Part shown: piece by piece, positions 1 to 9,172 of the stretch
How positions within the stretch are numbered: the first letter of the stretch is position 1
Layout: every line of letters begins with the position of its first letter
DNA from: Desulfamplus sp.
GTDB lineage: Bacteria > Desulfobacterota > Desulfobacteria > Desulfobacterales > Desulfobacteraceae
NCBI GenBank assembly: GCA_015232465.1
Contig: JADFZO010000024.1
Coordinates: 1-37,689, forward strand
Direction: 5' to 3'
Length of the DNA: 37,689 nt
Notes under the pieces: model-generated
The model's database searches: none
The model's input: the letters and a program-made list of their open reading frames with translations, nothing else
What the model was told of the DNA's origin: nothing
Program-made: the position numbers and the translations under genes

Positions 1-25
1 CATGATTCCAATTAATCAAGGCCCA

Positions 26-73
26 CGTCTGAGTGGAGTTCAGACGTGTGCTCTCCCGATCTTCTTCCGATCT
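26..73. other. Illumina adapter contamination at the contig end
   Basis: Positions 34-54 read TGGAGTTCAGACGTGTGCTCT, identical to part of the Illumina TruSeq read-2 adapter. Positions 55-62 finish the adapter with one mismatch (CCCGATCT instead of TCCGATCT). Positions 63-73 repeat its 3' end (TCTTCCGATCT). The join to genomic sequence is therefore at about 74. Bases 1-25 are of unclear origin and should not be trusted. This is an assembly artefact, and the reading frame that runs through it from base 2 is accidental. Confidence 0.95.
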
Positions 74-2209
74 CTAAACGAGCTAAACGAGAAGTTCAAA
101 GAGTATGAGATTCAGGCAGAAAGAGCGATCAAGACAAAGAGCGAATTTTTAGCAAACATGAGCCATGAGATAAGAACCCCAATGAATGGCATTATTGGCA
201 TGATGCATATTCTTATGGACACACCCTTAAGCTCTGAACAGAAGCGATACGCCTCGCTTGTTTTTTCAAGTGCAAATGCCCTTTTATCTCTTATAAATGA
301 TATTCTTGATTTTTCAAAAATTGAGGCTGGCAAGTTGGAGTTTGAAAAGAGAAATTTTGATCTTCAAATAACAATGGACGATATAAATGCAATGCCAGCA
401 ATTCAGGCAAAAAATAAGGGTATTGACTTTATCTTTAACATGGCACCCAATGTTCCAAGACTTCTTAAAGGTGATCCTGGCAGGCTTCGCCAAATTATGA
501 ACAATTTAACAGGAAATGCCATAAAATTTACTGAAACTGGCAGTGTTACTGTAAATATTGCTCTTGAAGATGAGACAGAGACCCATGCACGGCTCAAATT
601 TTCAATTGATGATACTGGAGTTGGGATTCCGCAAGATAAAATTGGGAGGCTATTTCAAGCATTCCAGCAGGCAGATGCATCAACAACAAGGCAGTTTGGG
701 GGCACAGGGCTTGGGCTTTCTATCTCCAAGATGCTTGTTGAGCTTATGAATGGTCAGATTGGTGTTGAGAGCGATGAGTTTATTGGTAGCACATTTTGGT
801 TTACCATTGAGCTTGAAAAGCAGCAGCCTGAAGATATTGCTGATGCAGAGTTAAATTTTATTGAGTTGAGCGATAGAAATATTGATCAGCGTCTTTTGGC
901 TCTTAATGTTTTGGTGGTTGGAGATGATCTTACAGCATGTCGATCGTTGCAGGATACGCTCAATAACCTTGATATTAAAAATGATGCAGCAGATAGCATA
1001 GAATATGCGATGAACAAGATGCTTGATGCCTCAAATAGTGCTGAGCACACGCTTTTTGATTTAGTTATTGTTGATATTCAAAGTGGCAGCATCAATCCTG
1101 AAACTTTAATTAACTATCTTAATGAGGTTGAATCTTTATCTTATGTTAAATTAATTTTGCTTACTGGAACTGGCAAAAAAGGTGATGCAAAATATTTTGA
1201 AGGGCTTGGATTTTCAGCATACATAAGCAAACCAGTAGATAGAGAACTTTTAAATGATTGCCTTAGGGCTGTAACATGCCAAGGTTCAAACTGCTGTAGA
1301 GGTTTTGTTGGAAAAGATGGGTTAAAAAGGCATTCAATTATCACAAAACACTCAATTGCAGAGACCAAAAAGCAGCTTAAAAAGATTCTTGTTGTTGAAG
1401 ATAATGAGACCAATATGATTGTTGCAAAGAGCCTTTTATCAAAACTTGGATACAATGCTGACGGAGCTTTTAATGGCAAAGATGGTGTGGACAAAATTAA
1501 GGCAACACATTATGATGTTGTCTTTATGGATTGCCAGATGCCTGTAATGGACGGCTTTACAGCAACTCGCATGGTTCGAGAGTTTGAAAAAGATAGAGGC
1601 TCACGCATACCAATAGTTGCCATGACAGCCAATGCAATGAAAGGCGATAAAGAGAGGTGTATTGAGGCTGGAATGGACGATTTTATCTCCAAACCAGTTG
1701 ACCCAGAGCAACTTGCTTTGATATTAAAAAAATTCTTTTCTGCAGATAAATTTTTTGCAAATAAATGTAAGGCTAAATTCACTGTTGAGGCTGAAAATAT
1801 TTTATCCTCTGAATCTTCTAAACCAATAGAGTCTGAAAATTTAGTAAACAATTTAGTATTAGATGAGCCAAAAGCATTAACATTTGACAGAGCAGCAATG
1901 GTTGAGAGGTTTGGTGGGGACGAAGAGACTGTAAATTTGATATTAGACTCTTTTGTTGAGGAGGCAACTGAGATTATAAAATCTCTTGAAGATGCTGTTG
2001 AGCGTGAGGATTTAGAGTCAATAAGATCATCGAGCCACGCATTAAAGGGTTCTTCTGCCAATGTTCATGCTACCCCATTAAGCAGACTTGCACTTAAAAT
2101 GGAGAGTGCTGCAAAAGAGGGAAATTTGATCGGTCTGCCAAATATGTTCAAAGAGATAAAAAAAGAGTTTGAACTTTTTGCAGAATTTGTATTTATTGCA
2201 GATTTATAG
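74..2209 (+). CDS. Hybrid sensor histidine kinase, 5'-truncated (HisKA-HATPase-REC-REC-HPt)
   Basis: C-terminal part of a BarA/ArcB-like hybrid kinase that relays phosphate His-Asp-His. The frame stays open to base 2 only through adapter sequence, so the true N-terminus, probably with sensor and membrane segments, is missing. Residues below are counted from base 2. A coiled linker leads into the H-box with phospho-acceptor His55 (MSHEIRTPMNG). The HATPase domain follows with N-box (NNLTGNAIKF), G1 (DDTGVGIP), F (FQAFQQAD) and G2 (GGTGLGLSI). A first receiver at about 295-415 is degenerate: one of the paired acidic residues is Gly (VVGDD), although an acceptor-like Asp and a Lys remain. The second receiver at about 460-578 is canonical, with VVEDN and Asp510 in FMDCQMPVMDG. 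The HPt domain at about 640-735 carries His679 (SSHALKGSS). A REC-TPR regulator follows 67 bases later and is a plausible partner. Confidence 0.93.
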   Translation, partial: LNELNEKFKEYEIQAERAIKTKSEFLANMSHEIRTPMNGIIGMMHILMDTPLSSEQKRYASLVFSSANALLSLINDILDFSKIEAGKLEFEKRNFDLQITMDDINAMPAIQAKNKGIDFIFNMAPNVPRLLKGDPGRLRQIMNNLTGNAIKFTETGSVTVNIALEDETETHARLKFSIDDTGVGIPQDKIGRLFQAFQQADASTTRQFGGTGLGLSISKMLVELMNGQIGVESDEFIGSTFWFTIELEKQQPEDIADAELNFIELSDRNIDQRLLALNVLVVGDDLTACRSLQDTLNNLDIKNDAADSIEYAMNKMLDASNSAEHTLFDLVIVDIQSGSINPETLINYLNEVESLSYVKLILLTGTGKKGDAKYFEGLGFSAYISKPVDRELLNDCLRAVTCQGSNCCRGFVGKDGLKRHSIITKHSIAETKKQLKKILVVEDNETNMIVAKSLLSKLGYNADGAFNGKDGVDKIKATHYDVVFMDCQMPVMDGFTATRMVREFEKDRGSRIPIVAMTANAMKGDKERCIEAGMDDFISKPVDPEQLALILKKFFSADKFFANKCKAKFTVEAENILSSESSKPIESENLVNNLVLDEPKALTFDRAAMVERFGGDEETVNLILDSFVEEATEIIKSLEDAVEREDLESIRSSSHALKGSSANVHATPLSRLALKMESAAKEGNLIGLPNMFKEIKKEFELFAEFVFIADL

Positions 2210-2276
2210 ATATATAAGAGTGCCATTGTATGAGATTACAAACAATTTTAATGTTCATCGTGTGTGAGGTTCTTTG

Positions 2277-3452
2277 ATGATTGATATAAACACTATGTCA
2301 GTTTTGATAGTTGATGATATGAAGAGTATGAGACTTTCCATACGTAACATGTTCAAGCAGTTGGGGCTTGGCAATAACATACGCCATGCTGAAAATGGAA
2401 AAGAGGCTCTTAAAATGCTCTCTGAAGTTCATATCGACATGGCTGTAATCGACTGGAACATGCCTGTTATGAATGGTATTGAGCTTTTAAATAGAATTAG
2501 AAATAAAAAAGAGATTAGAGACATGCCAGTCATTATGATTACTGCTGAGGCAGAAAGAGATATTGTCCTTAGTGTTGCTGAATCTGATATTGATGCCTAT
2601 CTCTTAAAACCTCTTACCATGAAGTCTCTTGAGGAGAAGGTCAAAACAGTAATATATTCAGCCAACAATCCAGACAAAGCAACGACTCATCTTCGCAAGG
2701 CAAGAGAGTTTGAAGAGGCTGGAGATATAAAAAGTGCTATTGAAGAGACTCGATCTGCTTTGCAAGAGAGACCAAAAGCCTCAAGAGTTTTAAGAAATCT
2801 TGGGCTTTTATATCAACAAGATAATAATGAGAAGATGGCGGAAAAGTGTCTTCAAAAGGCTGTTGCTGTTAATCGAGAAGATGATGTCTCAAGATTTTTG
2901 CTTGTAGATTTGTATCTTAAAAATAATGATCTTGTTAATGCACTAAACTACTATGAACAGGCAAGGGTGCTTGGGACACAGATTGTCTCTAAGGGGATTG
3001 AGATTGGTGAGCGTCTTATTGAAAAGGGTATGTCCTCTAAGGCTTTAGAGCTATTTACCAGAGTGTTGAAGACATCAAAAGATACAGCTTCGATTCGGGA
3101 TAGTGTCATAAATATCTGTATTAACAATGGAGAGTATGAGTATGTAAAACAGCTATTAACAAAACTTATTGAAGAGCAGCCAGAACGGGTCGATCTAAAA
3201 ATGAAGGCAGCCCAGCTTTACACAGCAATCAATGAGCCAAACAAGGCAGTGGAATACTACGAAAATATCAACGGCCTTGCTAAACTTGACGTTGATTTAA
3301 CAGCAGAGGAGTTTATTGATGTAAAGCTAAAACTTGCAAAAGCATATATGCAGAAGAAAAAGCCATTTATTGTAGAGGATTATCTAAGACAGATACTTAA
3401 AATTGACCCGCAACATGCTGAAGCATTGGAACTTAGGAGAAATAACCAATAA
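2277..3452 (+). CDS. Response regulator with CheY-like receiver and TPR repeats
   Basis: Two-component output protein without a DNA-binding domain. It starts at ATG 2277, preceded by GAGG at 2266-2269 (7-base spacing); a TTG directly upstream is less likely. The receiver spans about residues 5-125 with acidic pair Asp13-Asp14 (VDDMKSMR), acceptor Asp59 (VIDWNMPVMNG), Thr89 and Lys111 (LKPL), so it should be phosphorylatable. Residues about 135-390 are helical repeats of TPR type (for example RVLRNLGLLYQQDNNEKMAE), typical of protein-protein scaffolds. The stop lies 7 bases before parA, suggesting co-transcription with parAB. It could couple the upstream hybrid kinase to a protein partner; the partner is unknown. 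Confidence 0.88.
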   Translation: MIDINTMSVLIVDDMKSMRLSIRNMFKQLGLGNNIRHAENGKEALKMLSEVHIDMAVIDWNMPVMNGIELLNRIRNKKEIRDMPVIMITAEAERDIVLSVAESDIDAYLLKPLTMKSLEEKVKTVIYSANNPDKATTHLRKAREFEEAGDIKSAIEETRSALQERPKASRVLRNLGLLYQQDNNEKMAEKCLQKAVAVNREDDVSRFLLVDLYLKNNDLVNALNYYEQARVLGTQIVSKGIEIGERLIEKGMSSKALELFTRVLKTSKDTASIRDSVINICINNGEYEYVKQLLTKLIEEQPERVDLKMKAAQLYTAINEPNKAVEYYENINGLAKLDVDLTAEEFIDVKLKLAKAYMQKKKPFIVEDYLRQILKIDPQHAEALELRRNNQ

Positions 3453-3459
3453 GGGAATT

Positions 3460-4266
3460 ATGACAAAGATAATAACCATTTCAAATCAAAAGGGTGGTGT
3501 TGGTAAAACAACCACTGCTGTAAACCTCTCTGCTGCACTTGCCCAGAAGGGTAAAAAGACACTTATTGTAGATTGCGATCCTCAAGCAAACGCCACAACA
3601 GCAATAAGAATAAATAAATCCTCTCTTGATTACTCTCTTTATCACGGACTTATAGGTGAGGCAGCAATATCAGATATTATTCAAACTACAGCTATGGATA
3701 ATCTTATGATAGCCCCATCTGATGTTGAGCTTATAGGCTTTGAGGTTGAGATGATGGCTGTAAAAGGAAGAGAGGAGATACTTAAAAAATTGCTGGCAAC
3801 TCTAAATGAAAATAGGCAAAATAGTGATATTTTTGACTATTTAATTATAGATTGCCCACCGTCTTTAAGCCTTTTGACCCTTAACGCCCTTACTGCTGCT
3901 GATTCTGTTATTATACCTCTTCAGAGTGAGTTTTTAGCATTAGAGGGGGTAGGGCAGTTGATAAAGACCATAAAACTTATTAAGCAGTCATTTAACCCAT
4001 CTCTTAAAATTGAGGGGATACTTATGACAATGTTTGATAAAAGAACTAACCTATCAAGACAGGTGGCTCAAGATGCAGAGGGCTATTTTAAAGATATGCT
4101 TTTTAAAACTAAAATCCCAAGAAGCATAAAATTAGGTGAAGCTCCAAGTTATGGTATGCCAGTAATCACATACGATCCCTCTTCTATTGCTACTCAGTGC
4201 TATCTTGAACTTGCTGATGAGTTAATCTTACGAGAAGATTCATTAACCACAAGGGTAGGGGAGTAA
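3460..4266 (+). CDS. parA: ParA/Soj-type chromosome partitioning ATPase
   Basis: 268-residue ATPase of the MinD/ParA family that uses ATP-dependent nonspecific DNA binding to position ParB-parS complexes. The start is ATG 3460 with AAGGG four bases upstream; the frame extends upstream into the REC-TPR gene, but that extension has no family similarity. The deviant Walker A motif KGGVGKTTT is at residues 11-19. DCDPQANATT (Walker A') and YLIIDCPPSLSLLTLNAL (Walker B region) follow, then PLQSEFLALEG. It is a short, Soj-like chromosomal form without the N-terminal helix-turn-helix of plasmid P1-type ParA. parB follows after 8 bases, the usual chromosomal parAB order. Confidence 0.95.
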   Translation: MTKIITISNQKGGVGKTTTAVNLSAALAQKGKKTLIVDCDPQANATTAIRINKSSLDYSLYHGLIGEAAISDIIQTTAMDNLMIAPSDVELIGFEVEMMAVKGREEILKKLLATLNENRQNSDIFDYLIIDCPPSLSLLTLNALTAADSVIIPLQSEFLALEGVGQLIKTIKLIKQSFNPSLKIEGILMTMFDKRTNLSRQVAQDAEGYFKDMLFKTKIPRSIKLGEAPSYGMPVITYDPSSIATQCYLELADELILREDSLTTRVGE

Positions 4267-4274
4267 ACTTTAAG

Positions 4275-5189
4275 ATGAGTGGCAATATAAAGGCAGGCTC
4301 AGGCAGAAAAACAGGACTTGGCAGGGGCATATCAGCCTTGATTCCAGATATTGATAATTTAGAGATAGCGGACAATAAAAGTTCAGGTAACTTTTTTATG
4401 TGCAAAGTAGATGATATTGTCCCTAACCGTTTTCAGCCCAGAACCTCTTTTTCTGAAGAAGAGCTTGAAAAACTTACAAACTCCATAATTGAGCAGGGTA
4501 TTTTGCAGCCTCTTTTGGTAAGAAAACAAAAAAATGTTACACCAAACGGGGCAAATTATGAGCTTATTGCTGGAGAGAGGCGACTTAGAGCAGCAAAGCG
4601 TGCCAACCTTGAGTATGTTCCAGCAATTATTCGAGATATGACAGATGAGCAGGTGCTTGAGGTCTCTATTATTGAGAATGTGCAAAGATCCAACCTAAAT
4701 CCCTTAGAGGAGGCAGAAGCCTACTACAGGCTAATAAGTGAATTTCAATATACCCAAGAGATGGTTGCTAAAAAAATTGGCAAAAACAGATCAACAATTG
4801 CCAATTTTTTAAGGCTTCGTGGTCTGCCAGCACCAGTTATGAAGAGTCTTGCTGATGACGAGATAACAATGGGGCACGCCCGTGCTATTTTAGGGGCTGG
4901 AGATGATCAGAGTCAGATCAAAGTTTGGGAGACAGTTATTTCTAAAAATCTCTCTGTTAGGGCAACTGAGCAGCTTGTTAAACGCTCAAAATCTGAGCAA
5001 GAAGAGGCAAAAAAGAGTAGTAACCACTCACAAGATATTGATTACATTAAAACTATCTGCTCTGATCTTACCAACAAGATAAGTTGCCCTGTCTCTATTA
5101 AAAAAAATGGGGATAAAGGAAGACTTGAGATACTCTTTAAAGATAGCAAAGAGCTTGAACAGATTATTGAGCTTTTGAAAAAAATATGA
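4275..5189 (+). CDS. parB: ParB/Spo0J-type partition protein (CTP-dependent DNA clamp)
   Basis: 304 residues, usual length for chromosomal ParB. The N-terminal tail has the ParA-stimulating motif GLGRGISALIPD. The CTP-binding ParB/Srx core runs from about residue 40, with GERRLRAAKRA and the box II signature ENVQRSNLNPLEEA. The helix-turn-helix that reads parS is around residues 155-180 (QEMVAKKIGKNRSTIANFLRL). A C-terminal dimerisation segment ends the protein. The stop overlaps the start of the next gene (ATGA at 5186-5189), so translation is probably coupled to the IspH fusion. No parS-like palindrome was seen by eye in the neighbourhood. Confidence 0.95.
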   Translation: MSGNIKAGSGRKTGLGRGISALIPDIDNLEIADNKSSGNFFMCKVDDIVPNRFQPRTSFSEEELEKLTNSIIEQGILQPLLVRKQKNVTPNGANYELIAGERRLRAAKRANLEYVPAIIRDMTDEQVLEVSIIENVQRSNLNPLEEAEAYYRLISEFQYTQEMVAKKIGKNRSTIANFLRLRGLPAPVMKSLADDEITMGHARAILGAGDDQSQIKVWETVISKNLSVRATEQLVKRSKSEQEEAKKSSNHSQDIDYIKTICSDLTNKISCPVSIKKNGDKGRLEILFKDSKELEQIIELLKKI

Positions 5190-6964
5190 AGATCACCATT
5201 GCAAAGAGTGCTGGATTCTGTATGGGGGTTCGTAGGGCTGTTGATATGGTTTTAGATGCTGCCAATAAAACCTCTGATCCTATCTCCACATTTGGTCCTC
5301 TTATCCACAACCCCCAAGTTCTAAATATGCTTGAAGAGCGGGGAATCCCTGCTATCAACTCTATCCCTAAAAATGGAAAAGGGACAATTCTTATTCGTGC
5401 CCATGGAGTTCCTCCCCAAGAGCAAAAGGCTCTTTTTGATGCTGGATTTAATGTTATAAATGCCACATGCCCAAGGGTCATAAGGGTTCAGACCATAATC
5501 AGAAAACATGCTAAAAAAGGGTTTGCTACCATTATAGTTGGAGATAAAGACCACCCAGAGGTTAAGGGGCTTATGGGGTATGCTCAAGCATTTGATATTG
5601 GATATACTGTATCAACTATTGATGAGCTTAAAGCACTGCCTAAATTGGATAGAGCGATTGTGGTTGCTCAGACAACTCAAGATACATCTCTATACAACGC
5701 CCTAAAGGTTTGGATTTCAGAGCACTATCCCCACTACAAAATTTTTGACACAATTTGCGATTCAACTGAAAAGAGGCAGGCAGAGGTTCGCGAAATTGCC
5801 CAAGAGTGCGATGCAGTTGTTGTTGTTGGGGGAAAAGATAGCGGCAACACAAGAAGGCTTGCCCAAGTTGCGGCAGAGGCTATCAGCCATAGCAGAAAAA
5901 GAGACAAAGATAACTGTGAGCCATTTTCAGTCCATATTGAAGATGTCTCAGAGCTTGATATGTCAATATTTCAAACTGTTAAATCTATTGCAATAACTGC
6001 TGGTGCATCAACTCCAAATTGGATCATAAACAGAACGCGCCGAGAGATTGAACAATCACTTGAAAAGAGAGATAAAAACTCTTTTTTGGGTTATCTTTTA
6101 GCAATTCGCGATTTTATATTAAGAAGCAGCACTCTTCTTGCTGTTGGTGCTGGCTCTCTTGCCTATGCTTGCTCTGATGTTCAAGGGGTTGATAACCATC
6201 TTATTCATGCCTTGATTGCTATGTTTTATATTCTATCTATGCAGATTATGAATAATCTATTTTCAATAAAATCAGATAGATATAACAACACTGAGCGGGC
6301 TGAGTTTTATGACTCCAATAGATTATCACTCACAATATTGGCGGTTATAAGCGGGGGATTGGGGCTTTTATTGTCATTTACAACTGGCCTGCTTCCCTTT
6401 TTGATTTTATCTCTTATGAGCGTTTTAGGGCTTCTTTATAATCAAAAGATAGTTCCTACATTTTTTACAAAAAAATTTAGCCTTGCAGGACGCAAAATTG
6501 CCAGTATAAAGGATATTCCGGGTTCAAAGACCATACTTATTGCTGCTGCATGGGGAACAGTAACATCTATTTTGCCAGCACTTGCTTCATCAAAAGATAG
6601 TTTAATATTTATTATCCCATTTATCTTTTCCACCTCAATTGTGTTTGCACGAACCTCATTTTTTGCAATTTTAGAGATGCAAGGCGACCGTATAACTGGT
6701 AAAGAGACAATCCCGATCATTCTTGGAGAGAAGAGAAGTCAACGGCTGATTCAAAATTTGCTTTTGCTTGCATCAGGACTCTTTGCTATCTGTGCAATAT
6801 TGGGCTTAATTTCAACATCAGCCATACTAATAGCAACTATTCCGCTACTTATGCTTTATGCCATTAAGCTGCATGAACAGGGCAGAATTCATACAGGCGC
6901 AAACGTTGAACTTATAATTGAATCCCACTTTATTCTTGCTGGAATTATAGCCCTTTTTCTCTAA
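5186..6964 (+). CDS. ispH: Fusion of IspH (HMBPP reductase) with a UbiA-like membrane domain
   Basis: 592 residues, about twice the length of a normal IspH. Residues 1-290 are a complete IspH, the last enzyme of the MEP isoprenoid pathway, which reduces HMBPP to IPP and DMAPP. The three [4Fe-4S] ligands are present (Cys12 in GFCMGVRRA, Cys95 in NATCPRV, Cys191 in DTICDSTEKRQ), as are His41, His123, Glu125 and the SGNTRRL motif. Residues about 305-592 are hydrophobic, with several membrane segments resembling UbiA prenyltransferases. The first Asp-rich motif is weak (NNLFSIKSD, 356-364); the second is EMQGDRITG (497-505), where families usually have DxEGDRxxG. The membrane half may therefore be a divergent transferase or inactive. 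No stop or frameshift separates the halves. The start overlaps parB. Confidence 0.92.
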   Translation: MKITIAKSAGFCMGVRRAVDMVLDAANKTSDPISTFGPLIHNPQVLNMLEERGIPAINSIPKNGKGTILIRAHGVPPQEQKALFDAGFNVINATCPRVIRVQTIIRKHAKKGFATIIVGDKDHPEVKGLMGYAQAFDIGYTVSTIDELKALPKLDRAIVVAQTTQDTSLYNALKVWISEHYPHYKIFDTICDSTEKRQAEVREIAQECDAVVVVGGKDSGNTRRLAQVAAEAISHSRKRDKDNCEPFSVHIEDVSELDMSIFQTVKSIAITAGASTPNWIINRTRREIEQSLEKRDKNSFLGYLLAIRDFILRSSTLLAVGAGSLAYACSDVQGVDNHLIHALIAMFYILSMQIMNNLFSIKSDRYNNTERAEFYDSNRLSLTILAVISGGLGLLLSFTTGLLPFLILSLMSVLGLLYNQKIVPTFFTKKFSLAGRKIASIKDIPGSKTILIAAAWGTVTSILPALASSKDSLIFIIPFIFSTSIVFARTSFFAILEMQGDRITGKETIPIILGEKRSQRLIQNLLLLASGLFAICAILGLISTSAILIATIPLLMLYAIKLHEQGRIHTGANVELIIESHFILAGIIALFL

Positions 6965-7010
6965 GGACAAATCTAACCCTTATTTAAAATCTATTACAAA
7001 AAAAGAGTAT

Positions 7011-9155
7011 ATGACAGATATTAACACCATAACTGGATTAGGTTTGAGCGTTGGAGAGCTTGCTGTAAAGCACTCTTTTATAACTGAAACTGATTTAGAA
7101 AAGGCGATGAAGCTATGTGCTGATCTTGAAAATGGTTATGATGCTATACCTGAATATTTAGTTGCTCAAAATCTTATATCTCAAAAAGATTGCGATAGAA
7201 TTTTTTCTCTTGCTAAGGCTATGGCTGCAAGGGGCAAAGATATAAAGTTTGGCACACTTGCCATTAAAAAGGGCTTTATAACACAATCTATGCTTGAGTT
7301 GGCTTTAAATGAGCAAAAGGCTCTTTTAAAAAATAGAAAAAAATATGCTCTTCTTGGTAATATTCTTGTTGAGGCTGGAATGCTCACGCCCCAGCAAAGA
7401 GATGAAATTTTAAGTGAGCAAAATCGCTACAATAGTGATGGCACCAGTAAAGATAAAGAAACAGATGATGCAGACTCAGAGAGTAAGCATAGCTATCTAC
7501 ACGACCCATCTAAAGAGAGCTTTGCAAGGTCTGAAACTTTTTCTGACTCTGGTATAAGGCTTATCATCAAAGGTGATGGAAATGCAGCATATTTGCTTAA
7601 AATAGAGGGTTTTAACAAAGATATTAGCATAGGACAGATAAAGGAGATTTTAGCATCTCGTAATATTATTCACGGAATTGTTGATAACAACTTTATCCAG
7701 AATTTTATAAATTCTGATATTTATCTCAATAAGCCATTTAAGATTGCTGAAGGTAATGCACCAATAGAGGGTAAAAATGCCTCAGTTCAATATTTTTTCA
7801 CAAAAAATCGTCTAAAGGCTGGAACGATCCGCGAAGATGGTACAATTGACTTTCGTGAAAGGGGAAATATTCCTCAAGTTGAGAAGGGAAGTGTTTTAGC
7901 AATAAAAAAGAATGCTGTTGTAGGGCTGGTTGGAAAAAATATCTTTAACGATACTGTTAGGGTAAATCCAACTAAAGATATTAGGCTTAAAGCTGGCAAA
8001 GGGGCAATACTCTCTTCTGACAAACTCAAAGTTATTGCTGCTGTATCAGGACACCCTAAACTTGGCTCTGATGGCACGATTCATGTCTATGACACATTTG
8101 TTGTGCAGGGCAATGTTGATTTTAATACAGGTAATATTGATTATCAGGGCGATGTTACTGTAAAAGGGTGTATTTTAAATGGTTTTACTGTAAAGGGTCA
8201 TAATGTTAAGGCTGAAGAGATAGATGGGGCAACAGTTATTGCACAGGGTAACGTAGTAGTTGAGCAGGGTATTAATGAGTCTAAAATATCAGCTCAAGGC
8301 TCGTTATCAGCAAAATTTATCCAAAAATCGACAATTTCTTGTATTGGTGATGTAAAGAGCGACAAAGAGATTGTAGAGTCAACAATTGAGTGTAGCGGCA
8401 CCTGTAACATTAGAGGCATCATAATCTCTTCAAAAATTGCTGCTAAAATGGGGCTTTATGCAAAGCAGATTGGAATGGAAAAATCTCCGCCAAGCACGAT
8501 TAGGGTTGGAGTTGATAGTTTTGCTTTAAGAACAGTTGAAAAGTTCCAAAATGGCATTGATGAGAAAAAAGAGGCAAACAAAAAACTTTTAGATACAATA
8601 ACATCTTGTCAGCAAGAGATTAAGGTTTTGGAGGATAAAATAGTAAATTTAAACCTCATTAAAGAGCAGCTTGAAGAGGATCGCATAGATATTTTATCTA
8701 AGATTGCAGATATTGAGGGCAAAAATGAGGGTAGGGCATCAGAGATAAAGTTACAGCAGAGTCGCTCTGACTTAAAACAGATAGTTAAAAATATTGCAGA
8801 GTCGAGCCGTAAAATTGTTCTATGCCATGAAAACGTAAATAGTATTAGGCAGAGCATCTTAGAGGCAGAAGAGCAGATAAAAGCTAATCAAGCAGAGTCA
8901 GCATCTTTTCAAAAGGAGCGAGATACACTTATTGATTGGATGGATAAAAATCAGGGTATTCCAGTTATTAAGGTAGATGAGTATATCATGGCAAATACCC
9001 GTGTTTATGGCAGGTATTCAGAAGATATAATAAAATCAACAGCTAAGGGGGTAGTCATAAGAGAGGATCAGATAAGTCGATCAAACAGAGATATTTGGAG
9101 CAAAGATAAAAATAGCGAAGCTGCTCTGTGGAAACTCTATGTTACTAAAATTTAG
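7011..9155 (+). CDS. FapA-like (DUF342) protein with N-terminal tandem helical repeats
   Basis: 714 residues, cytoplasmic, no signal peptide. Residues about 10-145 hold helical units of the type VGELAVKHSFIT...DLEKAM, FGTLAIKKGFITQSMLELAL and LGNILVEAGMLTPQQRDEI, resembling the helical modules at the N-terminus of GspE/PilB-type ATPases. Residues about 185-270 resemble the FapA N-terminal domain. A Gly/Val-rich right-handed beta-helix typical of DUF342 runs to about 530 (for example GNVDFNTGNIDYQGDVTVKG). A long coiled coil covers about 530-660. FapA proteins are described as polymer-forming or flagellar-associated; the role here is unknown. It follows the IspH fusion by 46 bases and ends convergent with the next gene. 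Start ATG 7011 is preceded by AAAGAG. Confidence 0.8.
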   Translation: MTDINTITGLGLSVGELAVKHSFITETDLEKAMKLCADLENGYDAIPEYLVAQNLISQKDCDRIFSLAKAMAARGKDIKFGTLAIKKGFITQSMLELALNEQKALLKNRKKYALLGNILVEAGMLTPQQRDEILSEQNRYNSDGTSKDKETDDADSESKHSYLHDPSKESFARSETFSDSGIRLIIKGDGNAAYLLKIEGFNKDISIGQIKEILASRNIIHGIVDNNFIQNFINSDIYLNKPFKIAEGNAPIEGKNASVQYFFTKNRLKAGTIREDGTIDFRERGNIPQVEKGSVLAIKKNAVVGLVGKNIFNDTVRVNPTKDIRLKAGKGAILSSDKLKVIAAVSGHPKLGSDGTIHVYDTFVVQGNVDFNTGNIDYQGDVTVKGCILNGFTVKGHNVKAEEIDGATVIAQGNVVVEQGINESKISAQGSLSAKFIQKSTISCIGDVKSDKEIVESTIECSGTCNIRGIIISSKIAAKMGLYAKQIGMEKSPPSTIRVGVDSFALRTVEKFQNGIDEKKEANKKLLDTITSCQQEIKVLEDKIVNLNLIKEQLEEDRIDILSKIADIEGKNEGRASEIKLQQSRSDLKQIVKNIAESSRKIVLCHENVNSIRQSILEAEEQIKANQAESASFQKERDTLIDWMDKNQGIPVIKVDEYIMANTRVYGRYSEDIIKSTAKGVVIREDQISRSNRDIWSKDKNSEAALWKLYVTKI

Positions 9156-9172
9156 TAGTTTAGTTGGTTAGA

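Noticed and set aside
2-73. N-terminal extension of the hybrid kinase through the first 24 codons
   Set aside because: It is translated adapter sequence, not protein.
1510-2061. 183-codon open frame on the minus strand
   Set aside because: It is antisense to the REC and HPt parts of the kinase, Ser-rich shadow coding, with no recognisable domain.
3403-3459. Longer ParA N-terminus beginning inside the REC-TPR gene
   Set aside because: ParA family proteins start at MTKIITISNQKGG-like sequence; the extension is a shadow of the other frame.
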